Positions 6,500 through 11,346 of a stretch of 11,346 bases of DNA are shown piece after piece. A program made the position numbers and the translations under genes. The first letter of the stretch is position 1. The number at the start of each line of letters is the position of its first letter. Below the pieces are notes generated by a model. It ran no database searches and was not told the DNA's origin. It was given only the letters and a program-made list of their open reading frames with translations. Where the stretch lies: assembly GCA_900757265.1 (NCBI GenBank), contig CAAENW010000275.1, positions 1-11,346 of the forward strand, written 5' to 3'. The DNA is from an uncultured Collinsella sp. GTDB lineage: Bacteria > Actinomycetota > Coriobacteriia > Coriobacteriales > Coriobacteriaceae.

Positions 6500-6622
6500 C
6501 TAAGTGAGTAGACTTTTTTGAACTTGCCGAGCAGGCCATCCATATCACTTTATAAAGCCGCAGGTAAATGCCTTGTTACAAAACGGCCTGGTCACCAAAG
6601 TGCCAAAAGTCTACTCACTTAG
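6500..6622. repeat. Inverted-repeat-bounded element, copy A (123 bp)
   Basis: The ends are a perfect 18-bp inverted repeat: CTAAGTGAGTAGACTTTT (6500-6517) and its complement (6605-6622). Inside are CAGGCC (6532-6537) and GGCCTG (6585-6590), which can pair, and the blocks GAGCAGG, AAAGCCGCAGGTA, CAAAACGG and CTGGTC, shared with copy B at 7921-8042. The stop codon of the minus-strand gene 6611-7738 lies inside the right arm. It has no coding capacity. It could be a MITE-like element, a repeated structured RNA, or a 3'-end processing element. No clear target duplication is seen (only AA on both sides). Confidence 0.85.
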
Positions 6623-7738
6623 AACCGCAGCCGTCCACGATCGAGCTGTTTTGTGTCTAACGGGCATCTTTCCGTCGATTACTCCCAATTTTGTCCAGTC
6701 AACGAATAGTTCGGACCGGAGTAATGTCTCAGCCCTTTGCTCATCTGAACTTTTATCACGATATTCAGCATCGAGCATCCTGCATACGGCCTTAACGATC
6801 GCGCGGAATTTATCCTCATCGAATATCTGTCTGTGTGTCAGGAGAAGTACATCGTAGCCCATGGCCTGAAGGGCCGTCATGCGGTCAGCGTCACGCAAGC
6901 CATCCCCTGCGCGTCCGTGCGAGGCCTTTCCCTGACATTCAATGGCCACCTGTTGCCTGCCGTCCGGCGAAGACAGAAGTAGGTCGATATATACACGGGA
7001 CTTTCCCACAATCGCTCGAGCACTTGTGCTTAGCGTCACTTCGACATTGAGCTCTATGCCGCAAAAACCTTCGCCCCCTAGTGTTCGCGGCAGTGCAAAC
7101 AACAAATACGCCTCGACCTCAAAGGGCGATGCGGCGCCCAGCGGAACGAAACGCGACACCGCCATAAATCGCTTGCCGTACCGCATCCCGTAAACATCTG
7201 AACAAAAACGGTCGAGGTCTCCGCTCAAAACCAAAGCGTCGCGACGCCATAAATCTGAAGCGACGCCATCCTCGGACGGACAGCGTGTCCAGCCCGAAGT
7301 TGTCGGAATCGCGCCCGAATCAATTGCACGCGAAAGCTCCGCCTCGAGTGCCGCCGGCAGGGCACACACCGCAAACAAGCCACACATCTCCGCCAATACC
7401 AAAAGAAGCTGAAGATCCGTCAGATGCCGCAACATGATGAATGCCGTCAGTAGAGGAGACGTAATCAAAACCCCATGCTCCGTTTCCAGCACGGATTCCC
7501 TGGGAAGCTCACCAAGAAACAGCCGCTGCCTAATGCTGGCAGGACAAGTCCGTTTGTTTCTCGTCCGAACCAATGTATACAACGGAAAACCGAGCGCGAC
7601 CGCAGCCGTCGGGTTGCGGGCGAGATCATATCGCTGCCGGTCTTCTTCCGGTCGTGGAAGCGGCGGACACAAAGCGAGGGCTTGAGGAGGCAAACGCCAG
7701 TACCTAAAAGCCGATATGTCACAAAGTAGATCCTTCAT
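6611..7738 (-). CDS. Hypothetical protein with C-terminal DUF559/PD-(D/E)XK-like nuclease motif
   Basis: The product is 375 residues from the ATG at 7738; a GTG two codons upstream (7744) is possible. Neither has a clear Shine-Dalgarno. The C-terminal third reads SRVYIDLLLSSPDG, then QVAIECQGKASHGR, then DADRMTALQAMGYDVLLLTHRQI. An Asp at the end of one strand, an E-x-Q(-x-K) strand, and a later strand ending in T..Q form the arrangement of Vsr/DUF559-type PD-(D/E)XK endonuclease folds. The N-terminal part (ISAFRYWRLPP near the start; LLTAFIMLRHLTDLQLLLVLAEMCG further in) resembles AbiEi-type winged-helix proteins that often precede DUF559 domains in Actinomycetota, but this is weak. It is alone, without a partner toxin or antitoxin next to it. 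It lies between the two repeat elements and ends in Leu-Ser-Glu-stop encoded by element A. Possibly a defence or mobile-DNA gene; function unproven. Confidence 0.75.
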   Translation of the reverse strand: MKDLLCDISAFRYWRLPPQALALCPPLPRPEEDRQRYDLARNPTAAVALGFPLYTLVRTRNKRTCPASIRQRLFLGELPRESVLETEHGVLITSPLLTAFIMLRHLTDLQLLLVLAEMCGLFAVCALPAALEAELSRAIDSGAIPTTSGWTRCPSEDGVASDLWRRDALVLSGDLDRFCSDVYGMRYGKRFMAVSRFVPLGAASPFEVEAYLLFALPRTLGGEGFCGIELNVEVTLSTSARAIVGKSRVYIDLLLSSPDGRQQVAIECQGKASHGRAGDGLRDADRMTALQAMGYDVLLLTHRQIFDEDKFRAIVKAVCRMLDAEYRDKSSDEQRAETLLRSELFVDWTKLGVIDGKMPVRHKTARSWTAAVLSE

Positions 7739-7744
7739 AGGCAC

Positions 7745-7920
7745 AGGAAAACACGGATTTCAACCCGGGTACTCCCGCATTGGCGCGAACGTACCGAAAA
7801 GGGCGCCGAACGGACTGTTAAGTTTTCAACAGCCTTCCCCAACTGGCCAAAAGCTTGCCAAGAACTGGACGGAGTCCTGTTGAAAACCCGCTATTTCTCT
7901 CATGCGGAAGCTTTGCACAG
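7745..7920. other. Intergenic region with a 10-bp long-range inverted repeat
   Basis: GTTTTCAACA (7822-7831) and TGTTGAAAAC (7878-7887) are perfectly complementary around a 46-base loop, which itself contains TGGC/GCCA and two AACTGG copies. The promoter of the leftward nuclease-like gene should be here, but no convincing boxes were found. Frames running through this stretch have no ribosome binding sites. Confidence 0.45.
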
Positions 7921-8042
7921 CAAGTGAGTAGGCTTTTTGGAAACTCCCGAGCAGGCAGGCCATCTTGTCTTGCAAAGCCGCAGGTAGACGACTTGCTGCA
8001 AAACGGTCTGGTCGGCATAACGCCAAAAGTCTACTCACTTAG
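7921..8042. repeat. Inverted-repeat-bounded element, copy B (122 bp)
   Basis: This is the second copy, in the same orientation as copy A. The right arm (8025-8042) is identical to copy A over 18 bases. The left arm (7921-7937) has lost one T and carries one A-to-G change that leaves a G-U pair in the stem. The blocks GAGCAGG, GCCATC, AAAGCCGCAGGTA, CAAAACGG and CTGGTC are kept; the bases between vary. The pdxR stop codon lies in its right arm, exactly as in copy A. Confidence 0.85.
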
Positions 8043-9470
8043 GCTAGAGGGCACCCCCATTAGCTGTGATTCCAGGGTGTTTAGCGCATTTGGACTCAAA
8101 TCGTCATACTGGACAAGGATTCGAGCCAAGTTTTTAGGGACAGATGCGCCATCGGCACACCAAAAGCAGTCACCGATATCGATATAAGGGATATTCGAGT
8201 GCATAAGTGCCCGCGTAAAAGAGCTTCCGCCCGCGCCACGCTCCGCAACCACGATGCAGTAAAGGCCCGCGTCTGCATGCTCGATCGAGACCTCTCCTGC
8301 CGGAAATGTCTTCCGCACAAGCGCCGCCAGGCCATCACGCGCCTCGCGAGCACGAACACGCACGCGGTTCACATGTCGCTCGTAATCACCCGATTCCAGC
8401 AAACGAGCCAAAGCGACCTGGTCAACAGAGCTCACCGACGAGGCGTAAAAACCAAGGTTGTGCCTAAACCGCTCCATTAGCTCATCGGGCAACACCATGT
8501 ACGCTAGACGCAACGCCGATGACAGGCTCTTCGAAAACGTGTTGGTGTAGATAACCGACTGGGCGGCATCGATCGACGCGAGCGCGGGAATCGGCTTGCC
8601 GGCAAGGCGAAACTCACAATCAAAGTCATCTTCGATGAGATACCGACCTGGTCGCTCGGCGGCCCAGCTCAGCAGCGCATAGCGACGCGCAATGCTCGTC
8701 ACAAGGCCGGTCGGATACTGATGGGACGGCATCAGGTGAAGGACATCGGCCCCGGCTTTCTGCAGAACGCTCAAGTCCACGCCCTCATCATCCAACGGGA
8801 TATGTCGAACTTCGCAGCCCATAGCCTGATAGATGCGCGTCAGGCGCAAATAGCCCGGATCTTCAACGGCATACACCTTGTCGGCTCCAAGCAACTGAAC
8901 CAACATGGTATCGAGCAGCTGGGCGCCCGCACCGATGACGATGTTGTCGGGATTAACATTCATGCCCCGTGTCCCGCGCAGATGGCGAGCGATTGCGCGT
9001 CGTAGCCGAGCGGTGCCCTGTGCCGGCGCAGTCGAAAAGATTTCGCGTTCATCTTCAGATGCCAGCGTCGCCCGCAGCGCGCTTTGCCAAAGCCGCGCCG
9101 CCTCCAAAGCGGAAGGAGAAAGCGCATCGAATCGCTCGACCTGTCCGTTGACATCACGCGCACTGGGGCCCGCAGAGACGGCATCTCGGTCGATGCCCTC
9201 CGCAGCCGAAGCCAAAACCGGTGCATCCGGAAGCTCGCAAGCGTAGTAGCCACGACGCGGCATTGAGCAAATATAGCCCTCGGCAAGTAGCTGGCTATAT
9301 GCATTCTCGATGGTAATGACACTGATTCCCAGATGGCTGGCAAAGGCGCGCTTAGACGGAAGATGCTCCCCCGCCGCAATACGTCCAGCAACGATATCAT
9401 CTCGAATTTGCTGGTAAACATACTCATAGAGCGATGCCTCGCCGCGTTGTTCCAAATTGTAGTCAAGCAT
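8031..9470 (-). CDS. pdxR: MocR-family regulator of PLP synthesis (GntR wHTH plus aminotransferase-like domain)
   Basis: Known PdxR proteins use PLP as effector and control pdxS-pdxT, usually activating them when PLP is low. The product is 479 residues from the ATG at 9470, where AGGTGA precedes it by seven bases; an ATG at 9503 (490 residues) lacks a binding site and is less likely. A GntR-type winged helix covers about residues 10-80 (LYEYVYQQIRDDIVAGRI, then LPSKRAFASHLGIS, then GYICSMPRRGYY). A fold-type I aminotransferase-like domain follows, with AGAQLLD, EDPGY, MPSHQYPTG, IEDDFDCEFR (PLP-binding Asp) and NTFSKSLSSALRL, where the Lys near 314 would bind PLP. It diverges from pdxS across 145 bases, which supports the PdxR assignment over other MocR proteins. 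The last codons (Leu-Ser-Glu-stop) come from repeat element B. No enzymatic role is expected. Confidence 0.88.
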   Translation of the reverse strand: MLDYNLEQRGEASLYEYVYQQIRDDIVAGRIAAGEHLPSKRAFASHLGISVITIENAYSQLLAEGYICSMPRRGYYACELPDAPVLASAAEGIDRDAVSAGPSARDVNGQVERFDALSPSALEAARLWQSALRATLASEDEREIFSTAPAQGTARLRRAIARHLRGTRGMNVNPDNIVIGAGAQLLDTMLVQLLGADKVYAVEDPGYLRLTRIYQAMGCEVRHIPLDDEGVDLSVLQKAGADVLHLMPSHQYPTGLVTSIARRYALLSWAAERPGRYLIEDDFDCEFRLAGKPIPALASIDAAQSVIYTNTFSKSLSSALRLAYMVLPDELMERFRHNLGFYASSVSSVDQVALARLLESGDYERHVNRVRVRAREARDGLAALVRKTFPAGEVSIEHADAGLYCIVVAERGAGGSSFTRALMHSNIPYIDIGDCFWCADGASVPKNLARILVQYDDLSPNALNTLESQLMGVPSSLSE

Positions 9471-9481
9471 GAGTTTGTCAC

Positions 9482-9531
9482 CTGACCTTATCGAGTCATT
9501 CAATCTGATATTAGTCTGACCTTGTTATTAT
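9482..9531. promoter_or_regulatory. PdxR-pdxS divergent control region with CTGACCTT direct repeats
   Basis: CTGACCTT occurs at 9482-9489 and 9516-9523, 34 bases apart, with a related CTGATATT at 9504-9511. Direct repeats in the promoter are usual for MocR/PdxR binding. The second copy sits just upstream of TATTAT (9526-9531), a five-of-six -10 box for pdxS without a good -35, as expected for an activated promoter. The sites also lie near the pdxR start, so autoregulation is likely. Confidence 0.5.
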
Positions 9532-9615
9532 CTTGAAAACTGAGTATTTCGCCATACCCAGCTCCCCGATAGGATGTTCCGTCAAGCAATGCACATGCCA
9601 ACCAAGGGAGCAACC

Positions 9616-10506
9616 ATGGCAGAACAGACCAGCAAGGCCGATCGCGTCAAACTCAACCGCGAGCTCGCGCAGATGCTCAAGGGCGGCGTCATCATGGACG
9701 TCACCACGCCTGAGCAGGCACGCATCGCCGAGGAGGCAGGCGCCTGCGCCGTCATGGCACTCGAGCGCATCCCGGCCGACATCCGCGCCGCCGGCGGCGT
9801 GTCGCGCATGAGTGACCCCAAGATGATCAAGGGCATTCAAGAGGCCGTCTCCATCCCCGTTATGGCCAAGTGCCGCATCGGCCACATCGTCGAGGCACAG
9901 GTCCTTCAGGCCATCGAGATCGACTACATCGACGAGTCCGAGGTTCTCTCCCCCGCCGACGATGTCTACCACATCGACAAGACCCAGTTTGACGTCCCGT
10001 TTGTCTGCGGTGCCCGCGATTTGGGCGAGGCGCTGCGCCGTGTAGCCGAGGGCGCCACGATGATTCGCACCAAGGGCGAGCCGGGCACGGGCGACGTGGT
10101 CCAGGCCGTGCGCCACATGCGCAAGATCCAAAAGCAGATCCGCGACGTTGTTGCCCTGCGCGACGATGAGCTCTTTGAGGCCGCTAAGCAGCTGCAGGTT
10201 CCGGTCGAGCTGGTCCGCGAGGTCCATGCCACGGGCAAGCTCCCCGTCGTGAACTTTGCCGCCGGCGGCGTAGCGACCCCCGCCGACGCCGCATTGATGA
10301 TGCAGCTGGGCGCCGAGGGTGTCTTTGTCGGATCGGGCATCTTTAAGAGCGGCGACCCCGCCAAGCGCGCAGCCGCCATTGTCAAGGCCGTGGCCAACTT
10401 CACCGATGCCAAGCTCATCGCTGAGCTTTCGGAGGATCTAGGCGAGGCCATGGTCGGCATCAACGCCGACGAGATCGAGATCATCATGGAGGAGCGCGGA
10501 CGCTAG
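9616..10506 (+). CDS. pdxS: Pyridoxal 5'-phosphate synthase, synthase subunit
   Basis: Makes PLP from ribose 5-phosphate, glyceraldehyde 3-phosphate and ammonia delivered by PdxT, in a cytoplasmic 12+12 complex. The 296-residue length is typical. TIM-barrel features are clear: [20 protein letters not shown] with Asp28, [28 protein letters not shown] with Lys85, [11 protein letters not shown] with Lys153, and [27 protein letters not shown] as the phosphate-binding region. The two lysines correspond to Lys81 and Lys149 of the Bacillus enzyme, four residues offset, which fits. The start at 9616 follows GGGAG at five to six bases; the frame's earlier ATG at 9574 has no binding site. It is followed 20 bases later by pdxT in the same operon and diverges from the pdxR regulator. 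Confidence 0.98.
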   Translation: MAEQTSKADRVKLNRELAQMLKGGVIMDVTTPEQARIAEEAGACAVMALERIPADIRAAGGVSRMSDPKMIKGIQEAVSIPVMAKCRIGHIVEAQVLQAIEIDYIDESEVLSPADDVYHIDKTQFDVPFVCGARDLGEALRRVAEGATMIRTKGEPGTGDVVQAVRHMRKIQKQIRDVVALRDDELFEAAKQLQVPVELVREVHATGKLPVVNFAAGGVATPADAALMMQLGAEGVFVGSGIFKSGDPAKRAAAIVKAVANFTDAKLIAELSEDLGEAMVGINADEIEIIMEERGR

Positions 10507-10526
10507 TCCAGCAGAAAGGATCGCGC

Positions 10527-11114
10527 ATGAGCGATTACGCAGACCATACGGTCGCCGTGCTGGCGGTCCAAGGTGCTTTTGCCGAGCACGAGGCGAGGCT
10601 GTCCGAGCTGGGCGCACGTTGTATTGAGCTGAGGCAGGCGGCTGATTTGAAGCAGGACTTTGACCGCCTGGTACTTCCCGGCGGCGAGTCGACCGTTCAA
10701 GGCAAACTCCTTGCCGAGCTTGGCATGCTCGAGGATCTTCGTGCTCGCATTGCGGACGGCATGCCCGTCCTGGGCACCTGCGCCGGCTTGATCCTGTTGG
10801 CGCGCGATCTTGCCGCCCATGACGATAAGGGCACGCCGCGTTTGGCAACCATGGATGTACTTGTCGAGCGCAATGCCTACGGCAGACAGCTCGGCAGCTT
10901 TCGAACCAAGGGGCAGGTAGCCGGCATCGACGGTGAAGTGCCGCTGACGTTTATCCGTGCGCCCCGCATCGTCGAGGTCCACGGCGACGCCAAGGCCTTA
11001 GCGAAAGTCGACGGGCGCATCGTCGCCGCCCGCCAAGGCAACCAGCTCGGCGTAACCTTCCACCCCGAACTCGACGAAGACACCCGCCTCCACGAACTGC
11101 TCCTACAAATGTAG
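10527..11114 (+). CDS. pdxT: Pyridoxal 5'-phosphate synthase, glutaminase subunit
   Basis: A class I glutamine amidotransferase that hydrolyses glutamine and channels ammonia to PdxS. At 195 residues it has the normal length. Motifs: VLAVQGAFAEH at the N-terminus, LVLPGGEST (Gly-rich oxyanion strand, about 48-56), GTCAGLI with nucleophile Cys85, VERNAYGRQ (about 113-121), FIRAP (about 142-146) and FHPEL with His179 and Glu181 of the catalytic triad. All catalytic residues are present. AAAGGA stands six bases before the ATG. It is the last gene of the pdxST operon. A 7-2-7 inverted repeat TCCTACA-AA-TGTAGGA (11101-11116) covers the stop codon. Confidence 0.98.
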   Translation: MSDYADHTVAVLAVQGAFAEHEARLSELGARCIELRQAADLKQDFDRLVLPGGESTVQGKLLAELGMLEDLRARIADGMPVLGTCAGLILLARDLAAHDDKGTPRLATMDVLVERNAYGRQLGSFRTKGQVAGIDGEVPLTFIRAPRIVEVHGDAKALAKVDGRIVAARQGNQLGVTFHPELDEDTRLHELLLQM

Positions 11115-11127
11115 GAAGAACAGAAAC

Positions 11128-11191
11128 GAGAGTGGATAATCCCCCACCTTGAGCATGAATATGGGCTCATACCAGGAGATTATCCACTCTC
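11128..11191. repeat. 14-bp perfect inverted repeat after pdxT
   Basis: GAGAGTGGATAATC (11128-11141) and GATTATCCACTCTC (11178-11191) pair perfectly. The 36-base interior contains a smaller GAGC/GCTC hairpin. It lies 14 bases after the pdxT stop. No T tract follows on either strand, so it is not a standard terminator; a repeated intergenic palindrome or 3'-end stabiliser is more likely. Confidence 0.6.
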
Positions 11192-11198
11192 ATACTAT

Positions 11199-11249
11199 GT
11201 AGTCGTTGGGGACGTTCTTAAACGACTACTCAAACAAGAACGTCCCCAA
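11199..11249. repeat. Interlocking inverted repeats with mutually exclusive stems
   Basis: Stem 1 is GTAGTCGTT (11199-11207) with AACGACTAC (11221-11229). Stem 2 is TTGGGGACGTTCTT (11206-11219) with AAGAACGTCCCCAA (11236-11249). The arms alternate along the strand (1, 2, 1', 2'). With no bases between the first two arms a full pseudoknot is sterically doubtful, so the hairpins probably exclude each other. It could be a REP-like element or a switch in the leader of the next gene. Confidence 0.6.
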
Positions 11250-11257
11250 AGGGTCAC

Positions 11258-11263
11258 TATAAT
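11258..11263 (+). promoter_or_regulatory. Consensus -10 box before the right-edge gene
   Basis: A perfect TATAAT lies 44 bases before the ATG at 11308. No -35 box of good match is found 16-18 bases upstream, where the arm of stem 2 lies. Confidence 0.4.
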
Positions 11264-11307
11264 AAGGATAGAAAGGTCGTGAAAATACAAAACAGGAGGT
11301 TACACAC

Positions 11308-11346
11308 ATGAGGAAGCAGGAGCAAAAGGGTAAAATCACAGCATTG
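11308..11346 (+). CDS. Start of a gene cut by the window edge, possibly a large serine recombinase
   Basis: Thirteen codons are visible, MRKQEQKGKITAL, in frame to the last base. AGGAGG lies eight bases before the ATG, an excellent ribosome binding site, so this is a real start. Large serine recombinases of Tn4451/TndX-like mobile elements often begin with a few basic residues and then 'KITALY(x)RLSxDDE'. The K-ITAL here fits that start and is the only reason for the assignment; the catalytic Ser would be just beyond the edge. The leader from 11256 is visibly richer in A and T than the pdx genes, consistent with acquired DNA. Too little is seen to be sure. Confidence 0.4.
   Translation, partial: MRKQEQKGKITAL

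Noticed and set aside
5697-6548. 283-codon minus-strand frame opposite rubrerythrin
   Set aside because: Antisense to a fully motif-supported rubrerythrin; its length is a result of GC-rich codon bias. The stretch FDEKPMPKAV at 6434-6499 looked protein-like, but has no supporting context.
6500-8042. CRISPR array or composite transposon from the two repeats
   Set aside because: Only two copies, 1.4 kb apart, with a gene between and no spacers; no transposase inside, and the copies have diverged. A composite element is not excluded but unsupported.
11128-11191. Terminator for pdxST
   Set aside because: There is no T tract on either strand after the stem, and the loop is 36 bases; kept as a repeat instead.

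Overview
The window looks like a piece of a high-GC, anaerobic, gut-type Actinomycetota chromosome, most probably Coriobacteriia and Collinsella-like. This is an inference from codon and GC style, a rubredoxin-first (reverse) rubrerythrin, deoxyxylulose-independent vitamin B6 genes (pdxS, pdxT) under a MocR/PdxR regulator, and compact intergenic palindromes. No database search was possible, so the taxon is a working guess.

Layout. Positions 1-2519 are read leftwards: a DUF2130-type coiled-coil protein cut by the window edge (1-1244), a calcineurin-like metallophosphoesterase (1383-1928), a small acidic/basic protein (1995-2174) and a HIRAN-domain protein (2193-2519). Positions 2520-2940 hold no large gene but contain a 27-codon membrane peptide (2755-2838). 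Its ribosome binding site lies inside a hairpin, and a 44-nt hairpin at 2897-2940 follows the aldehyde dehydrogenase stop. Positions 2942-5550 are a two-gene leftward operon of iron-type alcohol dehydrogenase and class-3-like aldehyde dehydrogenase, which would interconvert alcohol, aldehyde and acid. Divergent from it is a reverse rubrerythrin (5808-6368) with its own promoter and terminator.

The accessory-looking part is 6500-8042. A protein of about 375 residues with a C-terminal PD-(D/E)XK/DUF559-like endonuclease motif lies between two copies of a ~122-bp element bounded by inverted repeats (CTAAGTGAGTAGACTTTT). The copies share internal blocks and changes that preserve pairing. Each copy supplies the last three codons (Leu-Ser-Glu) and the TAG stop of the leftward gene beside it: the endonuclease-like gene and pdxR. 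This is the most unusual signal in the window.

Positions 8031-11114 form the pyridoxal phosphate module: a leftward MocR/PdxR regulator diverging from pdxS-pdxT. PdxT makes ammonia from glutamine; PdxS combines it with ribose 5-phosphate and glyceraldehyde 3-phosphate to make PLP. Repeated CTGACCTT motifs in the shared promoter region are likely regulator sites.

From 11115 to the end are two unusual inverted-repeat structures, one with mutually exclusive stems. They are followed by a more AT-rich leader, a perfect TATAAT, a strong ribosome binding site and the first 13 codons of a protein whose start resembles large serine recombinases. A mobile element may therefore begin at the right edge.
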